This document shows positions 34,740 through 44,049 of a DNA stretch of 64,000 nt, piece after piece (position 1 is the first letter of the stretch; every line of letters starts with the position of its first letter). This DNA is from Lactarius indigo (Eukaryota > Basidiomycota > Agaricomycetes > Russulales > Russulaceae). Position numbers and translations under genes: made by a program. The stretch is taken from the NCBI GenBank assembly GCA_025766275.1, contig JAFKAC010000001.1, positions 3,596,001-3,660,000 of the forward strand, read 5' to 3'. A model generated the notes under the pieces. The model saw nothing but the letters and a program-made list of their open reading frames with translations, searched no databases and had not been told where the DNA came from.

Positions 34740-36402
34740 CAGCTGCACACTGTGGCTCTCACCAGCTGAAGCCGAACTCAGTTTGTCTGGGAATACCTGG
34801 AATGACACCCGAACGACAATCTTTGATCATCTATCAAAGGAACTGCTCTCTGGAGGAGTACCCCACACGACAAAGGGTATTACATCTACAACCCTGACAA
34901 GCTCTCCTACGAACCAATCAAATACATCGAAGACCAGCATATCTGGGCCTACGTTGCCTATTCCAACTCAAAACACTCCTGGTACTCATATAAGCCAGTC
35001 CCCGCACACCTTGGACTAGGGCCAGGAAAAGGTCACATCCAAGCTATCAATGCTGACTCAGACTTCAAAGAACCCGCATCAGAACCAGACTCTGAATCAG
35101 AAAACAACCCCACTCTTACCCCCACTATTCAAAGACCAGTCAACTTTGCATCATATGCCAACATGTCCGCCACCCAACTCTCCACCACCCTCATCTCCGC
35201 CCAACCCTTGGGAAGCTCCCAACCTGCAGGAACCTTGTCAGTGAATCCTTCAGGTAGTGGAGGATATCCTTTGGGAGGAGGTATGCTGACAGGCAGAGGA
35301 GGCCCTGCGGGAAGTGCAGGAGGCCATCATGGAGGTGGTGTGCCTGGAGGTGGAGGCAGTGTGCCTGGAGGTGGAGGTGGTGCACCTGGAGGCAGAGCAG
35401 GCGTTGGAGGCGCAGGAGCTCCACCCCCGAATGGACGACTCGGTGGAAACCCCCCCCCCAGAATTCACCGGAGATTGAGAAACTAGCTGAGCATTCCTCA
35501 ATGCCTTTTCCCTCTACCGAGGAATGAACCTGAATGTTCAACAACTTACGCTCCCTTATTCACAGGCAATGACTCTACTGTCCTATATCCAAGGACCATT
35601 GGTCGATGACTGGGTAGAGGAACAAATTCAATGGCTAGTCGATCAATTAGTGGGAGGAGTGGCCATGAACGCCAAAAACCTATGGAATACCATAGAAACA
35701 CGCTTTATTCAAGCATACACCGATACCACTCAGCAAAAAAAAGCACAACACTCCATTCAAACTCTTTGGATGGAGAAAGAAGACATCGACACCTATATTG
35801 CCAAGTTTTCCAATCTGGGAAACAAGGCAGGATACAATAAAGACGAAGCCACCACTCTGGAAATTTTCCAGAAAGGACTACTGAATGCCCTTGTGGTCAA
35901 TGCAATCAAGTTCCATCACCCAATAACGTGGGACGATTGGAAGGCGGCAGTCACCCTTCAACAAGCCGAATATCTTCTCCTTAAGGACAAACTCACCAAG
36001 GGGAAGAATGACAGAAGAGGAGGAGCCTCCCACAATCAATGGCTGTCCACCTTAAACAAGAACAGAGACCCGAACACAATGGATGTCAGCCATACTCGAG
36101 CCTGCACCGCAATGACAGATGAAGAGAAGAAACAACTTCAAAAGGAAGGAAGGTGCTTCCGATGCCAGGGCCAAGGCCACATTTCCCGCTTCTGCCCACA
36201 AAAACCAGCAGCAATGGCCAAAACCGCAGATGCCACTACCACTCCAACAACAGCCACGATTTTTATGATGGCCTCACGACCCCTCTCAAATGAAGAGCAA
36301 GCTGAGGCACAAGTTGCCACCCTCTTTGCTCAAAATCCTGAAGTCCATGAACTTATGGTGGACAAATTGTTTGGGCAGAAGAAGGATTTTCTGAACACTT
36401 AA
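34740..36402 (+). pseudogene. gag: Gag of element C
   Basis: The N-terminal segment has IKGTALW (from 34833), KGYYIYNPDKLSYEPIKYIE and YSNSKHSWYSYKPVP, matching B. A possible internal start MSATQLSTTL (35163) precedes a Gly-rich tract (35250-35430). A run of ten C at 35450-35459 is one base too long: the frame goes to IHRRLRN-stop instead of EFTGD. The capsid follows from 35524 (MTLLSYIQGPLVDDW, WMEKEDIDTYIAKFS). The CCHC knuckle is CFRCQGQGHISRFCP (about 36150-36195). It ends at TAA 36400-36402. Two TGA codons (35476 and 35488) sit where coding is expected. Confidence 0.85.
36384..36390 (+). promoter_or_regulatory. -1 frameshift heptamer GGATTTT between gag and pol (C)
   Basis: Reads G|GAT|TTT in the gag frame, nine bases before the gag stop. 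It is close to the GGAUUUA site known from retroviral pro-pol junctions. Pol is open in the -1 frame (FSEHLNPVAWARALKLSV). Confidence 0.65.
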
Positions 36403-39400
36403 ACCCGGTGGCCTGGGCTAGAGCACTAAAACTTAGCGTGTACAATAGCAGATTCCGATCTATGCAAATTCCAGTACTTTTCAAATCTGCACACACGATG
36501 GCTGAACGAAATGTCCTTATTGACTCTGGAGCAACCAACAATTTCATAAGTGCGAACCTTCTGAAGCGACTGAAGATTGCCTGGCTAGCCACAGAATGAC
36601 CCATCAAAATATGGAATGTGGATGGAACCCATAATCAAGGAGGAGAAATCACCTCCTTCACCAATCTAACTGTTAAAACAGGAGGAAAAACCCAGAACCT
36701 CTGATTCCTCATCACTGATCTCGGAAATGATGAAGTTATCCTTGGATACCCTTGGTTTACAGCTTTCGAACCAAAATTCCATTGGCAGGATGCCACCCTA
36801 GATGAGGAGTTCCAACCAGTGGTAGTCACCAGCCTCAATTTGTCAGATGAAGCCATGCCTATGGAAGCTACCATTAAGGCATTGGAGACATATCAACTTG
36901 ATGAATTGGCTTGGGAACAACTAGAAAAAGAAGAAGACCCATGTATCCAGTTGTGAAAAACAACAACAGCGTCGGAGTTGGCACAACAAGAAGCTGCCAA
37001 AAAACCCCAGAAAACCTTCGAAGAGATGGTCCCTAAAGAATACAGAAGACACCGCAAGGTCTTCAGCGAGGAGGCCTCCCAACGCTTCCCTCCATCATGA
37101 ACTTGGGACCACGCCATTGATCTTGTCCCAAATGCCCCTGAAACTATGGACTGTAAAGTGTACCCACTTACGGTCCCTGAAACCGAGAAATTATCAGAAT
37201 TCGTGACCGAGCACCTGGATAAAAAATATATCCAACTGTCAAAATCCCCTTACGCATCCCCTTTCTTCTTTATCAAGAAAAAGGATGGGAAGTTACGCCC
37301 GGTACAAGACTATCGCCACCTCAATGAACTCACCATGAAGAACCACTATCCACTACCCCTAATCCCTGAACTCATCAATAGAATCCAAGAAGCATGACTC
37401 TATTCTAAGCTCAATATCCGATGGGGATACAACAATATTTGAATCAAACCGGGAGACAAATGGAAAGCGGCGTTTAAAACTAATCAGGGGCTATTTGAAC
37501 CATGAGTCATGTTCTTCAGCCTTACCAACTCCCCTAGCACCTTCCAAACTATGATGGACACCATATTCCGGGAGTTGTCCGGGAGTTGGTACTGACAGGA
37601 GAAGTTATCGTCTACATGGATGATATCCTAATTGCAACAGGAGATGATCGCACCCACCACAGACAAGTGTTACACCGCGTTCTAGACCTCTGCAACAAAC
37701 ACGATCTATATATCAAACCAGAGAAATGTGTATTTGAGGTCTACAAAGTGGAATATCTAGGATTGATCATTGGATATGGCAAGTTGCAGATGGACCCAGT
37801 GAAGGTGCAAGGAGTACGAGACTGGAAGGTGCCGAAATCCCTGAAAGAAGTACGGGCCTTTCTAGGCTTCTGCAATTTTTATCAACGATTCATAAGGGGG
37901 TTCTCCACGATAGCAAGACCGCTCCACAACCTCACAAAGAAGGACGTACCCTGGGATTGGACAGATGCCAGACAAAAGGCATTTGATACCATCAAGGAAC
38001 GAATTAGTTCCAAGCTGGTACTCCTATTCCCAAAATTAGACCAACCCTTTGAAATCGAAGTGGATGCCTCCAGCTACACATTAGGAGCGGTATTAAACCA
38101 AAAGGGAGAAGACCAGAAGACACATCCAGTTGCATTCTACTCCGAATTGTTGACAGAAGCAGAATGCAATTACGATATCTATGACAGAGAATTATTAGCC
38201 ATTGTTAAGGCCCTACGAACGTGGCACACGTATTTGATTGGTTCCCCCCACCTCATAACCATTCACATGGACCATGCCAACCTTCAGTACTGGAAGGAAC
38301 CAAGGAAGATCAGTTGACACGTAGCGCGAGAATTCCAGGAACTTTCTGAGTACAACTTTGTACTCAAACATATCCCTGGCACCAAAAACACCCAGGCGGA
38401 CTCCTTATCAAGACGCCCTGATTACGACGATGGCATGACAGATAACAACCACGTGACGGTATTACCAGAAGAGGTGTTCCTAAAAATCACCCAAACGTCC
38501 ATGCATGATATGGACATATGGACCCAGATTGCACAAAATATGGATGAAGCAACGCTCCTCCCATGGATTGAACCCCACAACCTGAAGAAACACGATGGGT
38601 TATGGTGGAAAGACGACACCCTCGTTGTTGTGGGAAACAACGATCTTAAGTGGGGGGTAATCACCTTTTTCCACGACACTCCAAGCGCCGGACACCCAGG
38701 AATTGCAAACACCCTAGAACTGGTATGATGTGACTTCTGGTGGCCAAATATGCGAAAGGACATGGAAGTGTACATCAAAGGATGTGCCACATGCCAGAGC
38801 AACAAAATCAACTCCCATCAACAAAAGCCACACTTATTCCCCATCACCACAGACCCATCAGCCGAACCCTTTGAAGTGGTAGCAATGGACTTCATAGTCA
38901 AACTTCCCATATCAAATGGATTTGACTCAATTCTCACCATCACCAATCATGACTGCTTGAAGGCAGCAATATTCATCCCCTGCAACGAGACCATAATGTC
39001 AGAAGGAGTGGCCAAACTCTATCTCCAACATGTATACCCCCACTATGGCCTACCCCGAAAAATCATATCCGATCGAGACCCCAGGTTCACATCTACCTTC
39101 ATGAGGCAGTTGTGTAACACCCTGGGAATACAACAAAACATATTGTCAGCATATCATCCCCAGACTGACAGCCAGTCAGAACGTACCAATCAATGGCTGG
39201 AACAATACTTACGACACTGGTGTAATGTGAGACAAGATAATTGGGCAGAAGTCTTACCAATGGCACAATTTGCACATAACTCTTGGGCAAATGCCACAAC
39301 CAAACACTCCCCATTCTCACTCCTTATGGGATGGGAACCACGAACAACCTGAAACCCCAAACTGTCAAGCTGCCCAGCGGTAGACCAACGGTTGGAAGAT

Positions 39401-39944
39401 CTACTGGTTCTCAGACAACACGCCCAGGACAGCATTAAACACACGCAACGCCTCATGGCACAACGAGGCAAAGCGGGGTTCATACCTTATCAACAAGGAG
39501 ACCAGGTATGGTTAGAAGGAACGAATCTCCGTACCTTCTACCCCACAAGTAAACTCGCCCCAAAAAGATATGGACCATTCAAGATAATGAAGGTTCTATC
39601 AGACGTTTCCTACGAACTCAAACTCCCTGCAACATGGAAGATCCACCCTGTATTCCATGTGAACCTTCTTACACCATACAAGGAAACAGAGATGTATGGA
39701 ACAAACTTCACCTGACCTCCACCTGACCTTATCAATGGAGAAGAAGAGGAGTACAAAGTGGAGCGCATTGAAGATGCCCAGGCACGAGGCCGAGGGCACA
39801 AACTCCACTTCCTGGTAAAGTGGAAGGGATTCCCCATGAGTGACAACACATGGGAACCCGCAACCAACCTAACACATGCCAAAGATGCAATCAGAGACTA
39901 TTACCACCTATACCCATCCGCTGAAGGGGCTGGACGAAAGGTAT
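36391..39944 (+). pseudogene. pol: Pol of element C: protease, RT, RNase H, integrase, chromodomain
   Basis: Protease DSGATNNF (about 36520) and LGYPWF; RT with VQDYRHLN, then YMDD at 37614-37625; RNase H with DASSYTLG and AECNYDIYDRELL; integrase zinc domain (FHDTPSAGHPG, GCATCQ), core VAMDFIVKLP, SDRDPRFTS and QSERTNQWLEQYL; GDQVWLEG tail; chromodomain 39740-39930 ([18 protein letters not shown]). An 11-bp duplication TCCGGGAGTTG at 37567-37588 shifts the frame just before YMDD. TGA stops at 36597, 37099, 37396, 37438, 37504, 38315, 38726, 39350 and 39713 mostly fall where Arg (CGA) or Trp is expected. The integrase stretch 38750-39352 is fully open with catalytic residues intact. Confidence 0.92.
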
Positions 39945-39987
39945 AAGAAGAAGACCCCGCTGACCATATCCCCTCAACAACAACACA

Positions 39988-41389
39988 ATGGCCTCCACCC
40001 CAATGACTGACATTACCCTCGTCAACATTCTCAGCAACCCTCAACTTGAAGCCGCCCTCGAACGAGGGATTGTCACCATCAACATATCTGATATACCACA
40101 CCTATCGCCACCACCATCACCTCCCCATTCACCCCGGTCCACCATGATGATCAACCCTGTTCCAATTGTTCCCCACTCCCCAGAATGAGAACCAGGGGAG
40201 CTCACTCCGTCCACGCCTGAGGAAGGCCAATACTCACCGACGCCCCCTCCTCACTGCAACCCTACTCCCCCACCAGAACCACGAGAAGCATCACCTCCAT
40301 TGTCCACACCTACCACTCCACCACCACCCTTAGAGCCCTTCACCCCTGTCCGCGTTCACACCCCCATTGACTACAACCGACCCAACTCTCCCGCTGAAGA
40401 CACAGATGACCCGGGTGCCCCTTTCTTCCCAAACATCCAAGGGACGCCAAAGTACTTCCCATTACAGATCCCACTACCGGATAGAGGATCCAATACTGCG
40501 AAGTACATCTACTATCGCAAGGGATTCACCGAGGTAGTGGGGACAATGGGTGCTGGACAGCCACACTACAGTGAAGGGGTCTATCTCTCAACACTAAGGC
40601 CTAACGTCTCAGCCCCCCTTCATGGCAGATCAGCTCCAGTTCTTTGATCCCCACGACATCCGTGCTTGTGCACTAGATGAAACACTCATTGAGCTCAACT
40701 CCCCACGTATTACTGCCAAAATAACCAGACTGCGCACGGGACTCTTAGCACTCAAGGAGCTGGACAAGAAGCACGAGCAACTAGAGGAAGACGCTCGTAA
40801 ACTGTGGTTGGAGCGACTCACAGTAGACCTGATGTTAGCGAGCACCAAGAGGTGCTTACAGTACGTGGGAGCCCTCGCTACGATAGCGGATGAATATGCC
40901 CGCATGACTGCACTCCCGGCTCCACTATGACATTCCCAATATGCCATTCCCTTCTCCCCTCAACGCGGGGGGCCAGTTGAATTCCCCCGCCTTGCCAATA
41001 AGCCTCGAAGACAGTGCTGTTACCATTGTAATAGCCCCCATCACATTGTACGCAACTGCCCCACTAGACCCCGACCAGCGTGTTGACATTGTCACAGTCA
41101 AGAGCATCAATCTCATTGGTGTATCTTCCATTGCACAGAAATGGTCGCCGAAGTTATTACTACCCACCAGGCGGAAGAGCGCATACGCCAAGCTACATCA
41201 ACCGAGGCCACCACTTCCTTCACTGTGCCAGAACCACCAACCACTGCTGCTGAAACTCAGGGAAGATGGTGTGGGCGATGCTTCAACACCAATGCCAACC
41301 ACGATGAAATCCGGTGCCCACAATACGAAATGTGTCGCAAATGTGGAGCCCGCAGACCTCTCTTCTTCCTCAAAACTCACCACTGCTGA
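39988..41389 (+). pseudogene. ORF3 of element C (best-preserved copy)
   Basis: ATG 39988 (MASTPMTDITLVNIL) lies 43 bp after the pol stop. The order is Pro-rich segment (SPE-stop-EPGELTPSTPEEGQYS), FFPNIQGTPKYFPLQIP, KYIYYRKGFTEVVGTM, VYLSTLRPNVSAP, a 1-nt shift near 40610, DQLQFFDPHDIRACALDE, and a long helix (LLALKELDKKHEQLEEDARK). Then come zinc motifs CYHCNSPHHIVRNCP (about 41015-41060), a second HC-rich repeat with one TGA (41078-41136), and C-x2-C...H...CP-x-Y-x2-C-x2-CG...HHC (41270-41389). X and B share this plan. I infer an RNA/DNA-binding accessory or second nucleocapsid-like protein. No signal peptide, membrane segment or enzymatic motif seen. Not a family I can name. Confidence 0.75.
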
Positions 41390-41495
41390 CTGGATATCTC
41401 CCCATGGCCAGAGAATAATCTTGACGCCGACATTTACAACCTCGTCAATCTGGAGTGCTGAAGTCGAGGCATCTTCAGACCAAGATGGGGGGTAA

Positions 41496-42076
41496 TGTTA
41501 CGATTTCTTTGGACTTGTCCTTTCTTTTGCTATTACTCAATTCCCCACACTATATGAGCCCTGTATGATTACGTGGACTTTATGATTACCCGGTTCCTAT
41601 CACGCGCCCTGCTTATTGATGTTCCCTTCTGATAAAGCTTGACATGTGCTAGTTTCCGACTCATTCCTACTCACGTGTGACCCCGTGTGATTCACCTTTA
41701 TTCTCGATATATCAATGCCTTGTTCCCTTTATGCCTATCCCTTTATTCCCTGATCTAGCAGTGACACCATCTATTTATGATAACCATACAACCTGACCTC
41801 TATTTAAACCTAGTCATACCTAGCTTATACGGTAGACTAGACTTCTTGTGTAATACTACACTCGTCTAAGATGGACACCTTTGTGCTTTCCCTTGTCTCA
41901 CGAACTCTCTATCCCCACTAGACCTTCGAGTCTTAGCCTTCCTCTACAGTCCAAGTGACTAACGTCCTTGTGATCCTTGTGCATCATTCTACTGAAGCCA
42001 AGCCTTGAAGCTTGCACTCCTGCAATTCGACTGACTTGGTACAGGTTGTACCCAACGCCCCTGTAGTGGTGTTACA
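41496..42076 (+). repeat. 3' LTR of C
   Basis: 581 bp, preceded by the polypurine tract AAGATGGGGGGTAA and followed by CAAGT (42077-42081). Same length as the 5' LTR. Confidence 0.95.
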
Positions 42077-42081
42077 CAAGT

Positions 42082-42107
42082 CGGACCAATGCTAGTGGAG
42101 TGTAACA
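42082..42107 (+). repeat. 5' LTR of D, last 26 bp
   Basis: CGGACCAATGCTAGTGGAGTGTAACA completes the D LTR after the CAAGT duplication of C. It matches 50390-50415 with one CpG-type difference. Confidence 0.92.
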
Positions 42108-42109
42108 TT

Positions 42110-42120
42110 AAGACCAAGAT
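42110..42120 (+). promoter_or_regulatory. Self-primer binding site of D
   Basis: AAGACCAAGAT, two bases after the LTR. It pairs with ATCTTGGTCTC (33929-33939) at 10 of 11 positions, and with the 3' LTR version (50175-50185, ATCTTGGTCAT) at 9 of 11. The D-type solo LTR at 11126-11634 keeps the fully matching 11-mer. Confidence 0.75.
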
Positions 42121-42149
42121 TGACATCGTGGCGTATTTGACAAGAGAAC

Positions 42150-44049
42150 AGTGGATGTCCTTTTGTCCTTATCACCTTGAACGATGAGGAGATCACAATG
42201 TACCTACACGATTTCTGGGAGCTTCCCAGTGGAGAGAATGAGAAGGAGACACTGGATATTTTGTGGAGTTTAACGGACCCAACCATTTCCGACCAGTTGA
42301 GTTCAATTTTGACCACCTTTGTTGGACCAAGGTTACATGGAACCCTATAGATCGCTGCTGGGATATCATATGACCAGCAGGAAGAAACTACAACTGTGAC
42401 ATTGATGCACGGGAACTTAACAGCCATGCAGACTATGGTCCCATAGACGGACAAGCACAAGAACACACCGACAAAGGTATTAGTGGAGAAGAAGCATCTG
42501 ACAGTCAACAATCTCCCAGCAGAAGACGCCAGCCTAGGAGCTATTGGCGGACACATCATACAACGAACTGAGTCACTTACCATTCACACTACCAAACCAG
42601 AAGTAATCCACATTCACAGTCCAGTCATCACAATGGCTACTGCAACTATCACACAAGAAGAAATACAACCAACCTCTGATATCATAGATCAGATGGCCCA
42701 AGAAGAACAATGACGCATCACACAAGAAGCACAAGCCATACTAGCACCTATCAACCCACACACCAGTCATTGAATGACAGACGACGACGTAGCCATCCAC
42801 CATGCCATCAGACCTGATGTACCCAATCCTCCTAGTGGAGGGGGACCCCCTGACGACCTACCAGGAGGGGGACCACCACCACGAAGAGATGGATTTGGAG
42901 GATTCCCTGGAGGATTCCCAGGAGGACCACCAGGAGGAGGATATCCTGGAGGAGGAGGATTACCAGGTGCAGGTCCTATCATTCCTCCCCAAAATAACAA
43001 ATTAGCTGGTGAAGCACCCACAGTATTTGACAGAGAACGTGCCAAAGTTGAAGTGTTCATTACATAATGGCATGTCTATTGGGGCATGAACGCAGACAAA
43101 GGCATAATGGCAACACCATATCGATGCACCCTACTTTTTTTATCCTACATCAAAGGCATCAACATCAGTGAATGGGTGTTGGCCATGCTTATGTGGCTCA
43201 ATGGCCAAATACAAGCTGGCATACCTCAAACAAGCGAAGGACTATGGAACAAAGTAACACGCAGCTTTATGCAGCGCTTCTGAAACACGATGGAACAAGA
43301 ACAAGCCCAATACAAATTGAAAAAAGGGCTTAAGATGATTGGGGGAAATCTAGATGAGTATTGCACCCAATTCGAACAACTCGTACGCCATGCTCAGTAT
43401 CGACTGGATGATCCCCAAGCATTGGATTTCTTCGCAAGTGGACTACCCAAGGACCTTACTCTAAGGCCTATACCCTTGATTCCCCAAGAAATTACCATGA
43501 GTGGAAAGAAGCAGTCACCACTTGTCAGCAACAATATATGCACCTAAAAGCCATGCTCAACAAAAGGGCACCCTAGAAACAGGAATGACCATGCCAACAA
43601 CAATGGCAGGGACCACCAAGAAGTTCCTGGCAACCCAGAAATCTACCAAGATGGATACATCAGCAGATCAAATTCAAGGACAACTAATGGGAGCAGAAGA
43701 TATACTTGCTCCGTGTCCTCCATATTGACCTCAAGGAGGATTCTTATGGAGAGGGGGAGGGCGTAACAATCAAAGGCCAGTCACCTGTTATAATTGCAGG
43801 AAGGATGGACACATGGCCTGAGATTGCAGAGCACCACAAGGGGGTTACCAACCCCAGACATCAACTAGTTGGTATATCGACACTGATTATCATCAACAAG
43901 AACCCAAAGTCGCTACCAGGGCGGTCCAAGAGACACCCCCTCAACAGCGCACTGACAATTGGCTCAATGGAGTAGCAGGAGAATCGGATGATGTAAAAGA
44001 CATTATCCTCCAACAACTGTGGAAAAAGGAGGGTTTTCAGGATGCCTGA
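42150..44049 (+). pseudogene. gag: Gag of element D (N-terminal segment, Gly/Pro tract, capsid, CCHC)
   Basis: 42200-42480 reads VPTRFLGASQWRE, GDTGYFVEFNGP, PVEFNF, WNPIDRCWDII and GPIDGQ, matching A. An acidic linker ends PINPHTSH-TGA-MTDDDVAIHH, so the two parts are in one frame apart from this TGA (42771-42773). Gly/Pro tract at 42830-42990. Capsid: WHVYWGMNADKG, FLSYIKGINISEW, then MIGGNLDEYCTQFEQL. A frameshift lies near 43480. A knuckle CYNCRKDGHMA-type remains near 43790 (its last Cys region holds a TGA). It ends KEGFQDA-stop at 44047-44049. Confidence 0.82.
44031..44037 (+). promoter_or_regulatory. -1 frameshift heptamer GGGTTTT between gag and pol (D)
   Basis: G|GGT|TTT in the gag frame, nine bases before the gag stop. 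Pol is open in -1 (FSGCLNPLAWVRAV). Identical to the site in A. Confidence 0.7.

Larger units (their letters stand above)
34144..42076 (+). mobile_element. Ty3/gypsy chromovirus C, complete, 7933 bp, TSD CAAGT
   Basis: Two 581-bp LTRs (34144-34724 and 41496-42076) of identical length, flanked by perfect CAAGT (34139-34143 and 42077-42081), inserted into the 5' LTR of D. The order is self-primer site, N-terminal Gag segment, Gly-rich tract, capsid, CCHC, -1 frameshift site, pol, chromodomain, ORF3, polypurine tract (GGGGGGTAA). Catalytic motifs DSGAT and YMDD survive. A poly-C insertion, an 11-bp duplication and many CGA-to-TGA changes disable it. It is the only gypsy element here free of internal insertions. 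Confidence 0.95.
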
